64,000 bases of DNA from Agelas oroides (GCA_949130485.1 OX422184.1:11477996-11541995); one strand, 5' to 3'. Numbered from the stretch's first letter, positions 11,218 through 22,806 are shown. The notes: a model not told the origin generated them from the sequence alone. Translations and numbers: made by a program.

Positions 11218-11487
11218 CTAGTAATTGGTAATAACACATTGTGTCATAATTAGAAGTGACTTGTCATGGACCCTTTCAGTGCATGGTTCACAGGTGGATA
11301 CACAGAGGTGTAGTGTATTATCCAGTGTCCCAACGAGGGTAACTGGTGAAAAATCATCCACTCTTGCAACAACGTTCTTCCTATCCCGTGACATAAGTTT
11401 CCCTTTCACTGATTCAGCCATCCGGATGAACTGTGCGTCTGGGTGCCCTGGACAGACGACACATTTGTCTAGTAGTGTGATATACAA
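11218..11487 (-). pseudogene. P-element-like transposase N-terminal fragment, inverted
   Basis: The minus-strand frame has CPGHPDAQFIRMAESVKGK followed by ARVDDFSPVTLVGT and LCVSTCEPC. The plus-strand transposase fragment at 11,775-12,192 has the matching order NGEQYAKTIRVSTCELLV then GSKCASC. This is the region just before the coiled coil in P-like (THAP9-type) transposases of invertebrates. It is therefore an inverted fragment of the same or a related transposase, about 300 nt upstream of the plus-strand copy. It is isolated and has no further domains. Confidence 0.5.
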
Positions 11488-11774
11488 GTGATTGCAGGGA
11501 CTTGCTACACATCTTCCCTAACATTTTGTAGCAGTACATACATTGCTGAATGCACTGAAATCTAGGTTTATACCTTATGCATAACACACAACTTTAGCTG
11601 AAGGAGATAACCAATGTGGATATGGCACAACAGTTTCTTTCGACTGTAGCCAACAACTGTCAAGTGGTCTACCGGAGACCAGTAACTGATCCAGAACAGA
11701 ATTGTCATTTTGGCCATCAATTTGTCATGTTCGTTGCAGATGAGTGAACCAATTTGATGCATGGACACAGTTAA

Positions 11775-13245
11775 TTGCCAAGATGGTATGATAATGTGGA
11801 GGATAGTTGGCTGAGAATGAGGAAAAGATTGTCATGTAGTTCTCCTCCACATAGTAATGAATTGTGTTCACTGAATGGAGAACAGTATGCTAAGACAATT
11901 AGGGTTTCGACATGTGAGTTGTTGGTTTGTGGAAGCAAGTGTGCATCCTGTGTCTTATCGAAATTCTCTCAGGATATATCATCGATGGGTGAAACAAAAG
12001 TCTTTATCCCCGTCACGCCGTCAATCCCCAAGAAGTAAGGTTAATATTTGTTGCCTCAATACACCTGAAAAGTCTAAACGTTATACCCGACTAAGAAGTA
12101 GACTTGATGCAAAGTCGAAGGAAGTGAAGCGACTAAGGGAAAAGATTGCTGCTCTCACAGAGAACAATCATGTTATTTTAGTCTTAATGTGATTGCATTT
12201 AGTTGTGATGGTGCATCTCCGAATAGAGCATTTCATAAGATGCATGGAACCTCAGGTCTTGTCTACAAAACTACTAACCCGTTCTGTGAAGATCGAGATG
12301 TGCCTCATCTAATAAAGACTACCAGGAACTGCTGGTCCAACTCCTTTGCTAACAAACACTGACGGGCTCTTTGGGTAAGTTTATATAGTAAATGAGAACC
12401 AATGCTAATTCTGTAAACCTAGGACCTAATCATAATACTGCTATTTTGTTCACTCAGAAGAATGGTAGGCACATCAGTTGGACTCATCTTGTAAAGCTAT
12501 ATCACCGTAATCGGACAGCCTCAGGACTTAGCCTTGTCCCCAAGTTACGCATGTATACCTGACTTCCTACTCAAGAATGAGAGTTAACCTGGCCACTCAA
12601 GTAGGTGTGCAAAGTATTATTTAGTGCATGTTAGGTTTTGAGTTCATCGGTTGCCACATGCACTCGATTATTATGGAGAGGATGATACTGTGGAAACAAG
12701 AGCATTCATCAGGCATTTTGATCGATTTTTTGATTGCTTGAATGTCCGCTGCACATCTGAGAGCATACTTAAGAGAAAACCTGACCTTCGACCATATAGA
12801 GACCCCAGTGATTCAAGACTTACAGTGGGTGCTATGTTTGTTAGTTGTGTAATCTTTTCCTATTAATTTTTTTTTTTGTTTTGTTTTTAGTGGTTAAAAG
12901 ATGGATTCCTGAAGTATCTTCGGGACTGGGAGGACTCAGTTGAAAAGGGTTTACCAAAGCAGAGAAGCAAATGCTTCTTTCTAACCAAACTCATGAGGGT
13001 TTGCAAATAACAAGTAAACACAATAGTGAGAATTTACTGTTGCATTTGTGCTCACAAGTGTATACCAACTTGTTCCTTTCAGTTAACTCTTTTGTGGAGA
13101 TGAAAGCCTTTTTTGGAAAACAAAGGGCAGCTGGAGGACAGAGTGATAACCCCACAGTACGTCAATTTTGTTTCAACACTGTCTCATTGCGGGTGCAGGG
13201 TTCAGCAGCATTAGAACCTGTGCGTTGGGCTTTGGGTAACCACTC
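11775..13245 (+). pseudogene. P-element-like (THAP9-type) transposase, broken
   Basis: Segments in changing plus-strand frames follow the order of a P-superfamily transposase: STCELLV (11,920), a basic coiled coil RLRSRLDAKSKEVKRLREK (near 12,090-12,150), VPHLIKTTRNCW (near 12,300), GRHISWTHLVKLYHRNR (near 12,460), MRVNLATQ (near 12,570), DYYGEDDTVETRAFIRHFDR (near 12,665), WLKDGFLKYLRDWEDSV (near 12,891), THEGLQITS (near 12,990) and FFGKQRAAGGQSDNP (near 13,110). Some gaps are bounded by GT and AG and look like short introns, for example before 12,890 and between 13,012 and 13,080. There are also frameshifts near 12,550 and 12,965 and a stop near 12,360. No THAP zinc finger was seen. The enzyme would catalyse cut-and-paste transposition but this copy is dead. 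Confidence 0.8.
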
Positions 13246-13329
13246 GAGGTTTCTCAATTGCTGGCACTTATGCCACAGCACTGTACACTTTGATAAAAAC
13301 TCAATGCTTAGAATACCTAGGTCGTTTTG

Positions 13330-13524
13330 GTAGAGGCTTCTCAAACATGTCACTACTACTAGTGCTGCACTGTCTCTTTCCACAGTTGCCATTATTTCCT
13401 TCAGCAACTTGACTGCTTGCTCTTCACTTTCAATGTCAATGGAAAGCATTGTCCAGTAGAATTGCAGACCGTCATCCTCCGCAACAGCATGAACAATAGT
13501 TTCCTTTTTGTTGTAGTCGGACAT
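13330..13524 (-). CDS. Small unrecognised minus-strand frame
   Basis: The frame starts MSDYNKKETIVHAVAEDDG and continues with FYWTMLSIDIESEEQAVKLL. It has the composition of a folded alpha-helical protein. It lies in the 3' region of the P-like transposase on the opposite strand. I do not recognise the family and cannot see splice sites that would extend it. It could be part of another transposon or an exon of an unknown gene. Confidence 0.25.
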
Positions 13525-13619
13525 AGACTAGACCAGTTGCCATGTTGAAAGGCTACCTCATGCTCACGTGACCGTGACACGCATTCGCTGTCAAATGCGG
13601 TGGCTTCAAACAAGTATAA

Positions 13620-13710
13620 GTAACTTACCTAGCAGCGATCAGCTACTTAGATAAACTAGTCCAGCCTAGTTACACACTATCTACACAAATCAGGCCAAAG
13701 GCTATGCCCA
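13620..13710 (+). repeat. Repeat shared with 63.3 kb
   Basis: TAACTTACCTAGCAGCGATCAGC and the following ACTAGTCCAGCCTAGTTACA...ATCAGGCC match 63,290-63,370 with scattered differences. It lies downstream of the P-like transposase and is probably near its right end. Confidence 0.55.
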
Positions 13711-14021
13711 GGGCTTGCTTTGCGGGACAGTTGCTGCACATAAAACTCCAAGGGCCTCCAACTCGGTTACTCCATAGTTCTTTTCGTGGGCTACGGATAT
13801 GACTTGCAGATGAAACTGGGCGAATTATCCCATTAACGTTCTGCGCTAACAGAGCTCACAGTCCAGCACCGGAGGCATCTGTTTCCACCACCCCAACCCA
13901 AATTACTGAGCTATTTAATTACTGTGTGTATGACGTTGCTTTTATGTTTGCTGCACGTCTTCTGTTGTAAGGTATGATTTCAGTTTTGCCCAAAAGCAAG
14001 TGAAAGTTTTAGTTGGATGCT

Positions 14022-14527
14022 GAGAGCCAGCTGATATAGCATAGATCGCTACACTTGGAACTGAATATTTACATCCAAACAAAGTGTTGTTAGTAAATGA
14101 TTACTATTCCAGACTAATTTTGGTTTGTGTGGTTTGTAACATTAGTAGCTTACAAGCGTCTGCCCTGTTCTACTGCCACAGAAGAACTTTCACTATGAGC
14201 TTCAAACCGCACTTCTCTCTGGACTGCATCACCCGCACTCGAGTCTACACCATGCTGCATTACGTGGTCCTCTCTACACTACTACACCTTTGCTACATGT
14301 AACTCCTCCCACACACCGACTAATTGTTTGACTAGCCGCTCCTCACGGGCCTCCCACTTCCGGGTGTCTTGCCCAAGCCAAATGGCAATCTCTCTCCAGG
14401 GCCTCAAAAGTCATTTATGCTTGTTCACTTCCTTGTCAGCTTCGTAACGGTGCCAGGGATTGCGGTAGTGGATCCAGGACAAGCCCCCAAATGTAGTGAT
14501 CTATGCTAACTAGCTGGCTCTCAGAGC
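14022..14527. repeat. Inverted repeat around 14.0 and 14.5 kb
   Basis: At 14,022-14,056 the minus strand reads TGTAGCGATCTATGCTATAT then CAGCTGGCTCTCAGC. At 14,493-14,527 the plus strand reads TGTAGTGATCTATGCTAACT then AGCTGGCTCTCAGAGC. The arms are about 35 nt and the flanking DNA is unrelated. It could be two LTR ends in opposite orientation, because both begin with TG, but no mates were found. Confidence 0.4.
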
Positions 14528-14620
14528 TGCACAGCGGTTTGCTTTGACCTTGCAAAATTGAATACGCTTAAAGACAAAACCACAAAGTTAATTAGGAATC
14601 CATAAAGCTACAGACGCAAA

Positions 14621-14960
14621 GTGAAATGGCGGCTGTGTATTCTTTCGAGCACTCCAGGAGCAAATCCTATGAGCGGCCTAACCTACGAACAAATAACTGC
14701 TACTGCCCCTCCGTTTGTACCTAGAGATGTGTTGGAGGACAGTACTGCGGCGCCAGCTGGTCGAGGGCCCACTACCACCAGAGTGACACAGCAGCAGCCG
14801 GCTCCATTCAATGGAAAGTGCGCCTGGGACACTTACCAGGCTCAGTTTGAGCTTTTAGCCGACCTGAACAGGTGGAGCATGCAACTTGAAAACATTTGAA
14901 GGTGGTGTATTTAAAGCAGCACTGGGTGACCTCCAACCAGAAGCCACACCTGGTGGTGTA
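14621..14960 (+). pseudogene. LTR-retrotransposon gag-like fragment
   Basis: The frame includes PAPFNGKCAWDTYQAQFELL and LADLNRWSMQL. That is close to the start of the Gag domain of Ty3/gypsy elements in which a W-x-x-Y-x-x-Q-F-E pattern is followed by N-R-W. A shifted frame continues with FEGGVFKAALGDLQPEATPG. A stop and frameshift at about 14,897 break it, and no zinc knuckle, protease or polymerase follows. Confidence 0.5.
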
Positions 14961-15123
14961 GCCAGGTAACAGATGATGAGGGGTTAGGAGCATGCTTCCC
15001 TAGTAACAGGCTATGAAATCAATTCCTGAGAAAAGTCTCCTTAGTTACCTATTTACAGATCCGTATATACAACATGTATGCAACTTGTATTTTTCCAGGT
15101 CTGTAACGAACAGTATACGGGTG

Positions 15124-15157
15124 TGTAACAGGATGTTGACGCCCACATCCTGTTACA
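15124..15157. repeat. Perfect 13-bp hairpin
   Basis: TGTAACAGGATGT at 15,124-15,136 pairs perfectly with ACATCCTGTTACA at 15,145-15,157 across an 8-nt loop. The surrounding 15,000-16,080 shows no gene. Confidence 0.6.
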
Positions 15158-15299
15158 GACCTGTGGATATTTTGCTGTGTAGTATAGTACTCACCGCGAA
15201 AAAGTCGCCAGAGCACAGACCCGAGTGTCCAGCAAAAGTCTTCAGTACAGAAATGCCTACCGCCGAACATTGAGTGAGGAGCCCAGCTCTAGGTTGGCA

Positions 15300-16088
15300 T
15301 TCACACAGCTAAGAATATTCTAATTACTAAGCAAATTGGGGGTGGAGCTAAATGGGTGGAGTTATCATAACACTAACTAGGGGGATGGGTGAACCAACAT
15401 ACCATCTCTCGTTGACTCGCTGTCGTTCCGTGCGTCTGGGAGGCTTAAGCAAGCCTTAGGCGGGGAGTGGTCCCACCCTTTCTGTAGTAGGCCACGGGTC
15501 GGGAGTTCAAAGGGACCGAAACCCGTGGTCATGCGAGGACCGGAAAGGGTACTCCCCTGAAGACCAGATGATACTAGTAAGACTGAAGATGTGTTCTAAA
15601 CAGCTCCTTCCAGCTCTAAAGCCATTTTGTTCCTCACACAGGATCCCCAACACCGCTGGCACATCGATGTTCGAAATTTCACAGATACATAGTGTGAAGT
15701 TAAAACATAAAGGGAACTCAGGCTTCAGGTCATTGTAGCCTAGATCCTACCTCCTCTAAGTTCTGACCTCAAGTACCATACAAGGCCTTTTGTTCAATTC
15801 TGAACCAATACATCCTAGAGTGGGCAGAATATGCAGTGCTCCACCACTCGACACACAACTTCAGTGCAGTGATGCTTCTGGAAACTCTTGACACATGGCT
15901 TGAATGAAAGCAATTACACTACCTTTGATTCTTGAAAGCATTTAAAAGAGCTAGAGGAACTGAAGGAAGACAAAGCTGAGTGTTCTGGAGTGAGCACTCA
16001 GGTTGACAAACTTGACAGCGATCATGGAATTACAATTACAAGAGGCCGCTTAGCTTGTAGCTTTGTGGGAGGTGCTAGTGTTGGATCT
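15300..16088. other. No gene seen
   Basis: No recognised ORF. A segment at about 15,430-15,560 is rich in short self-complementary words and might be a decayed tRNA-derived SINE, but the promoter boxes are not convincing. Confidence 0.3.
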
Positions 16089-16092
16089 TTAA

Positions 16093-16784
16093 CCGTTTAA
16101 CAGCGATTGGCGCAATCCGTTTTGAAGATAGGTTCTGCACTAGCAGAAAGGGTGGGACAGGGGGAGGTGGGTGGGTGCACCGCTCTGGCTGACAGTGCAT
16201 GGCGGCTGTTGCAGCTGGGTATAGAAAGGGCCTGGTCAGCACTGGATGGCCCATTCTTCTGCTTTCTTGTACAAACGAGCGTAGAAAACGGTGCTTTCAC
16301 CTTGTATGGACTCCATTTCTGGCTTTTTAGGCAGCTTTCAGTCTGGAGGAGCGCTGTCTAGTCGGAGGGCCCTGACTGTTGAGCGCTCGGTAATGAGTGG
16401 GTGTGGTCAGGGTCATGAACCTGCAAAGAACTTCTGAAAGAAGCTGTGGATCAAGTTTCTTGAGCTAACTCCTGGCAGAAGTGGAAATACAGGTGAAAGA
16501 AGGTTGGACTAGTCTGCACAAGACTATTAGGGAAATTAATTTAGTATTTAAAGGGCTAATGGTGGGTAAAGGGGCTTGAATATGAGGCCAAAAGTTCAGA
16601 GGTAGCAGGCAAGCTAAAAAGTGAATCCAGCCCTAGGCATTTGTCTAACCCTTTGTGGGTTGCAAACCCTTGTCAGGTAGACCATGAATATCATTACAGG
16701 GTCGTGAATCTCATTAGCAGTGTCCAAGGTTAGGGTCCAGTGTGTTTCGGAGTCATCGTATAGGCGTCAATCGCTGTTAAACGG
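16093..16784. mobile_element. TTAA element with 17-bp inverted repeats
   Basis: CCGTTTAACAGCGATTG at 16,093-16,109 is perfectly inverted at 16,768-16,784, and both ends abut TTAA (16,089-16,092 and 16,785-16,788). TTAA duplications are made by piggyBac and Kolobok-type transposases. The interior has no transposase. Most of the interior (16,107-16,555) is repeated at 16,962-17,400. Confidence 0.75.
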
Positions 16785-16961
16785 TTAATGGGAGAACAAA
16801 AGAGCCCTAAAAACAGCCATTTAATGATATTCATGAGATCTCTGCTGACAGAGTCGGAGTGTGTCAGGTAAAGGCTTACCATACAGAGTTGGCTACTACT
16901 TGTCCTTGCATGGCCCTTATGGAGATCCACGCGTCATCGAAATTCGGCCGCATGTTATCAG

Positions 16962-17400
16962 TTGGCGCAATCCGTTTTGAAGATAGGTTCTGCGCTAGCA
17001 GAAAGGGTGGGACAGGGGGAGGTGGGTGGGTGCACCGCTCTGGCTGACAGTGCATGGCGGCTGTTGCAGCTGGCTATAGAAAGGGCCTGGTCAGCACTGG
17101 ATGGCCCGTTCTTCTGCTTTCTTGTACAAACGAGTGTAGAAAACGGTGCTTTCACCTTGTATGGACTCCATTTCTGGCTTTTTAGGCAGCTTTCAGTCTG
17201 GAGGAGCGCTGTCTAGTCGGAGGGCCCTGACTGTTGAGCGCTCGGTAATGAGTGGGTGTGGTCAGGGTCATGAACCTGCAAAGAACTTCTGAAAGAAGCT
17301 GTGGATCAAGTTTCTTGAGCTAACTCCTGGCAGAAGTGGAAATACAGGTTGGACTAGTCTGCACAAGACTATTAGGGAAATTAATTTAGTATTTAAAGGG
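16962..17400. repeat. Second copy of the TTAA-element interior
   Basis: Nearly identical to 16,107-16,555, at a distance of 855 bp, with a 10-nt gap near 17,349 and a handful of substitutions. It starts where the terminal repeat of the first copy stops, so it lacks the left terminus, and it ends at AAAGGG followed by TTAA. A shorter stretch of the same sequence is at about 23,270-23,370. Confidence 0.75.
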
Positions 17401-18530
17401 TTAACTGATTTCCGTGACAAGGTTGTTCTTATATCGATGACGTGAAGAATGCAAATAACCCACATAATGATCCCTCAAACTAAACTTAACTGGAATGTAT
17501 ATATGTCATAACATAATCAACACTTAAAGGGTAATTACACAACTTTACATCACTCTACTGGAGATCAAGGACTTGCCTTGCTGTTCACACCACAAGCATC
17601 CCTGATATGCACCTGAACTGATAACATGGGGCAGGTCACGTGGATACCTATTCTCGGAATGGATTAGGAAACTGATTGAAAAACTGATCGTGATAAACTG
17701 CAAATTCAGGGATTGGAACGGAATCTAGACCAACTTTGCCACATAGCTAACAAGAAAATTTGTTGTTGCTGGTACCAGGTGGTGACCCTACTAGCCACCT
17801 CTCCCCCTTATGTCGCTAAACAACTCACAGTTCTGTTCTCCACACAACTCCTCTGCAGCTTGTCAATCCCAACATAGTACCAACGATATGTTGCGCATTC
17901 CCAGCCCAGCACTCGAAGCACCGGGCCACAATCACCTACTAGGCTTGGCATATGAAGATACAAATCACATAAAATACACAGGCTAGAGGAAGCATCTGAA
18001 CTGTTAATGTCTTGTGCAATCCTGAAGCCACTATGATGCTCTCAGGCCACAGTAGGTTTTCTGTGCATGTCAATTAAGTTTCTGTGTAGGGATATATGGT
18101 CAGTACTGAGTCCAAGGTTGCACTGAGGGGTACTGCGACCACAGTTTCAGCTGACAATCTTGGAAGCCATGCCATTGGTGGCTTTGAGGGAGCACAAGCA
18201 CTGAGGTGCAACATTTGCTCTTGTCTACATACCCTAGAACCCCCTTTCCCACAAGCATGCCATACACTAACCAAGTTTGTGTTTCTCTTTGAACCCAGGG
18301 GGTTGCAAAACTCAACGTCATCATAGTACAGCATTAGCTCCAAACTGTTGCAGTCAACCGAAAACAGAGGGTTCTCTCGAAAGTGTACACTATCAGAGTA
18401 GTCTTCTTGGATACCATCGGTACGCTGATGGCTGGCTACAAACTGTGTCACTCAAGCCTTGTTCCCAGGCCTTCCCTGGGGTTGTCTCGATGGCCACAAC
18501 CGGAGGCTCCGCCCCTCCCAACAGAGGACC
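17401..18530. other. No gene seen
   Basis: Overlapping short frames on both strands at 18,074-18,451 have no recognisable motif. A TAGCCTCGTTCC-family terminus-like sequence occurs near 18,455, at the edge of the Penelope element. Confidence 0.35.
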
Positions 18531-20240
18531 CCCAACAGCGCCTACTTCAACATCCTAAGTTCTACATCCAATAGAGTTAACAGTAGATACATAATTAATT
18601 TAAGCAGTCAACCCCTTGACCCTACCTCTGAACGAGTTCTCTCCAAAGGCCTTGGCTTCATACCTACCCCTAGAATACCAAGCACGAAAAGCCTATTGTC
18701 TGATTTTGATAGATTCTCCAGGTCCCTCAGAATCAAACATTTTTTCGAAAATAAGCCACTCCCTCCCAAACACCCGTTCAAAGGCAAATCAGATTGGACC
18801 CCACCCTTATCCTCCAATCTTACACTTGAGCAATACATCACTCTCACTAAAACTTCCCTTTCCCTGATGCTTCTATATATAGGCAGCACAGGACCACTGC
18901 AGTGCTGAAAACTGCTTTCACGGCACATAAACAAGCCTATACGAGCTTCACACAACCTCCACAGAGGAGAAACTACTAGGAGACCCTACTGAGCATATGT
19001 CTGAGAGTATAGGCCGTTTTATAGACGACCTGTATTCCCAGAACTACATAGATAGGCACACCCATTTGTTTTTGAAGCCTCCAAACACTCAAAGACTGTA
19101 TTTTCTGAAGAAAATACACAAAAGTCCCCCCAGCATCCAACCTATAGCAAGCGGCTGTAGTGGACCTACGGAGAAGATCTCTGCCTTCTTAGACCACTAC
19201 CTCAAGCCCCTAGTACCCCTAATGCCCTCGTACACTAGAGACTCAGGCCATACCGCTACCCTTGAAACTACCCCTTTCCCTTAGAACTGCATCTTAGCTA
19301 CCATAGACGTCTCCTCCCTCTACCTTAACATCCCACAGGACTAAGGCACTTATGAGTGCCTTCACTGTTTGGAGGACAGGGATCTTCTCCCATTGCCCCG
19401 AGATATTATGCAAACACTCTTTGACATAGTTCTCAAGTGCAGTGTTTTCTCTTTCCACACACACATCTACCAACAAATACAGGGAACGGCAATGGGCACC
19501 AAGATGGCCCCCTCCTACGCCAACATCTTCATGGACTCCCTGGAGAGACAGTTCCTCGAGAGTGAGCCCCTTCAACCGGCCCTCTGGAAGCGTTACATCG
19601 ACGACATCCTCTGTCTATGGTCAGGTTCGAGAGAGTCCCTAGAGGCTTTCCTGTGCAGACTCAATTCCTGCCACCCGACCATACACTTCACATGGACCAT
19701 CTCCACGGAGTGTTGAGTTCCTAGACATAAGGATCTACAAGGGAAGCAGATTTAGAGAAACTGGTATCCTCGATGTTCAAACCCATTTTAAACCCACTAA
19801 CACCTTCCAGTATCTTCACTTGCTTCAGACGACAAAAGGCAGTCTCCAACCACTTAGTCTCTGTACAATCGCTAAGAGAGTAAAACCATGTAATCACCCA
19901 CTTTGTCTCACCTGCCCTAAACTACTTTCCTACAACGTCATCCATTCTAGCATTCTTCTACCTCACTGATACCTTCACCTGTAAAAGTACTAGCCTCATC
20001 TACTGCATGATTTGTTCTAAATGTTCTAAAATGTATGTAGGACAAACTTCTAAATCTCTATAGATCTGCAGCAAAGGAGAAGAGGCCCATCTACCGCCAC
20101 TTCAGCTCCAGAGGACACAGCTTCGAGACACGAGAATCCTGCCCCTTGAACACTGCCCCCCTAACCAGCTCCTATCTCATGAGATACATTGGATCAGGGC
20201 ACTTAACACAGTCCTCCCCTTTTGTCTTAATTCCCAGTAC
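18531..20240 (+). pseudogene. Penelope-like retroelement: reverse transcriptase and GIY-YIG remnant
   Basis: The coding order follows a Penelope-like protein. The N-terminal block has NLSSQPLDPTSERVLSKGL and FIPTP (18,600-18,680). The RT blocks are LYFLKKIHKSPPSIQPIASG (near 19,100), IDVSSLYLNIPQ (near 19,300), GTKMAPSYANIFMDSLE (near 19,495) and WKRYIDDIL (near 19,590). A partial GIY-YIG domain follows, with MICSKCSKMYVGQTS near 20,010-20,050. Coding is interrupted by stops or frameshifts near 18,906, 19,284, 19,340 and 19,714, and a deletion of about 20 codons sits at 20,060. These elements use the RT plus the endonuclease for target-primed insertion. The copy is dead. The terminal part matches the inverted copy at 700-1320. 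Confidence 0.85.
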
Positions 20241-20620
20241 TCTATAACATAGGCCTCCCCAAGTAACATGAGCATCTAGGCTAGAAACCAAGTCCCTGGC
20301 CTGATTGATCCCCCAGGGTAGGAGCTTACCCCTGACATCTTTACTACAAATACCTTTGTGTACCACCAACATATTGCATTTCCTCCACTCTTCTTTTCTG
20401 GTACTCTTGTCCCATGTATAGTTTTGTATCAATGACCACCCGCAGCAATGATGGACACGCCAGCTACTTCGCGGAAGCGCCCTGCTCCTCGCCCCTCAAC
20501 GCTGAAGCTCGCCAGCCTCCCGTTATCGTCGGGAGCATTTCTCCACCTCGCGTTCTACGCTCGGCGACGCCTCGCGCTTTGCGCTCCCCCCCCCCCCCCC
20601 CCCCCAACTTAGCCCCACCA
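20241..20620 (+). other. Penelope 3' non-coding tail with an insertion and a poly-C run
   Basis: Bases 20,399-20,560 match the 3' tail of the copy at 700-1320, read inverted. Relative to that copy about 184 nt at 20,215-20,398 are extra, and the segment that holds the hammerhead-like core is missing. A run of about 20 C residues follows at 20,587-20,606. Confidence 0.55.
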
Positions 20621-21271
20621 GTAGTCTAACCACTTTCTGTAGCACTAACTCACAGCATGAAGAACCCATACCAGGATCCCCTGAACTATTCAGCCCCACC
20701 CCCACAAGTAGCACAGCCCAGAACAAGTGGCCATCACCCCCCCTCCCCCTCTTCCTCATCGATCCCCGTGCATTAGGAGAAGACACAGGCTACATAATAT
20801 ATGCAAGCCTAAGAATTTGTGCTTGCAGAACCAGTACATACTTGTTCGTCTTCTGCCCCTAGTAGTTTGTGGATGCTCAAATTGTTAATCTCAGGAATGC
20901 TTTAATACGGTTGTTTAATGCAGAAGTTAGACGTCATTGACGTAACGAATTACCACGATAACTCGCACTCGGTTTGACAAGCCGTTAACGACAGTATGCA
21001 TATAAGCCACAGCATAGCATACGGATGCTAACATACTGTCATTAATGGAAATCATCGGTTTGCAGTTGACATACCTGGCACGATTTGGGTTATTGTGTTA
21101 TGAGACCAGCGCGTTCTCGGTGGTGCATGGATCACGGGTCACGAACATGGCAGACATCTATAGCCTAAAGTTTGAGTTTTTGATACAGCATAGTGAGTTC
21201 AAAGTGATAAAGCTTTATCTGAAGACCCTTGTGCTATCTATCCCAGTTGCACTGATTCAGCACTATAATAT
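20621..21271. other. No gene seen
   Basis: One plus-strand frame of 88 codons (21,045-21,311) has no recognisable motif. Confidence 0.35.
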
Positions 21272-21402
21272 TGCCAGGTGCCCTGGTGCACTGGTTCACC
21301 TTGTGCACTGATTCACCTGGTGCACTGTTTCACCGGTGCACTGGTTCACCTGGTTCACTGGTTCACCTGGTGCACTTGTTCACTGGTTCACCTGGTGCAC
21401 TG
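21272..21402. repeat. Minisatellite of GGTTCACCTGGTGCACT-type units
   Basis: About ten degenerate units combining CTGGTTCAC and CTGGTGCAC fill the segment. A piece of the same repeat (CAGTTCACTGGTGCACC) occurs at 22,807-22,823, on the far side of the next element. The element therefore seems to have inserted into the minisatellite. Confidence 0.8.
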
Positions 21403-22806
21403 TAGCCTCATTCCCAGGCGCGGAGGAGGGGAAGAACAGCGCCTGGTATACACTGTTTGCGCTTGCGCTTGATCGCCACAGAATTCTATGGCGACCGTGT
21501 TCGTACACGTACGTACGTATACTGGTGACATCATAAAATAGCCGCATTGTGTGCCAGTTGGTGTTCGAGTGAGTTTTATATCGCGCTGTTGTAGGCCTTC
21601 TGGTAGCTAGGTACCTCGAGATATAAAGCACAAGAAAGAACAGGTTGCCTCCAATAAGTGCGCTTACCAAGGAAACATACCTTTCTGCCGTTATCCACCA
21701 TTTTCAGTAAGTTGATTCCTACCACAGCGTACCAGACATAACTATAGCAAAGGCCACACACATGGTAGAATCAGGGGCGTGTACTAATGACGATCAACGG
21801 TTCACGTGAATAGCATAAATTGTAAAAAAAATTTCAGCTTTTGTTCTTGAGGACACTATATACATCACTGCTACATGATCTGCCTAGTTTTATACTGTTG
21901 CAGTGCTCATGATAACATCTCGAAGTTGCTCTGACGTAATGTCAGAACATCATTAAGTTTGATCAGACAAGTACCAGTCATGCCCGGACAATCCGACATA
22001 TGAAATAAATGCAGTTCAAATGCATACCAGGCCCAATAAACTCTTTGTCACCTAATAAGTAATCATCACAAAAGTTAATGGTTAATGTATTTGCATAAAT
22101 TACACGACATAATGAATCAGAGGTTATAAACATGTAACAGTGATTGACAGAGTCTGAAAAAAAGTTACAGTTTAACAGAGGACCCATCTTGGTGAAAGCT
22201 AGGTTGTGCTTAGCTATCAGGTAAGCAATGTCGAACTTTCGCTTCACCTTCAGCGTAGCGTCACCATCAAGATTGTAGCTATCGGCGCGTATTCAGTGAC
22301 ATCACTGGAGCTCTGCTTCTTCGAAAGAAGCATTGCTCGCTTGTGCATGTCGGTAGCAGCATGATCTTTGTAGCTGGACGCTCGCAGGTTCTTCGAACCA
22401 ACTACAACACAGGGTTGTAGTTACGCATGCCTCGCAGCTTCTCGTTGAACATAGAGCACTTCAGCGTCGCCACGTAGTCGCGATCAGCCTTCTCGTACTT
22501 AAGCCATGCAGACGTACTCATCTCTCTGTCGCTCTCTGTGATCCACTTCTGAACCGTTTTCACCGATACCCCTCGCTTCTTCGCCGGTGGAACTTCGTCA
22601 GAGCAAGGTTGCACGCTTTTGTCCAGACATTTTGTCCGCACGCTTACGAGATTGATCGGTCACGTGGCATAATTACCCGGAAATTGTCCGATGACCGGAC
22701 GTTATCACGAGCACTGTGTTGGATACAAAGAGAAACGCGCATGCGCAAATAGTGTGTAGCAGGCAATCTTTCTCTTCCCCCTCCTCTGCATCTGGGAACG
22801 AGGCTA
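21403..22806. mobile_element. 1.4-kb inverted-repeat element carrying a zinc-finger fragment
   Basis: The left end TAGCCTCATTCCCAGGCGCG and the right end (inverse TAGCCTCGTTCCCAGATGCA) belong to the family of the 9278-10,064 element. The inverted repeats run about 65 bp with mismatches and include GAGGAGGGG and ACACTNTTTGCGC. It splits the minisatellite at 21,272-21,402. A clean target duplication cannot be read because the flanks are themselves repeats. On the minus strand it carries part of a zinc-finger protein (next entry). Confidence 0.7.
22260..22641 (-). pseudogene. TTF-type zinc-finger fragment (hAT/ZNF862-like)
   Basis: The minus-strand frame has a helix-turn-helix-like AKKRGVSVKTVQKWITESDR, then SAWLKYEKADRD and a zinc-binding region with LRGMRNYNPVL. 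An in-frame TAG-like break follows, and the frame goes on with LRASSYKDHAATDMHKRAM. The pattern R-N-Y-N-P, S-S-x-K-D-H and D-M-H-K-R is that of the TTF-type zinc finger found before hAT transposase domains and in ZNF862-like proteins. Only this N-terminal module is present, inside an inverted-repeat element. It is likely captured cargo or the remains of an autonomous parent. Confidence 0.55.

Noticed and set aside
11225-11491. 88-codon plus-strand ORF
   Set aside because: The opposite strand of the same region matches the P-like transposase block, so this frame is a shadow.
15430-15560. Possible tRNA-derived SINE or tRNA gene
   Set aside because: There is a G/C-rich, self-complementary stretch, but no proper A and B boxes, no cloverleaf and no second copy in the window.
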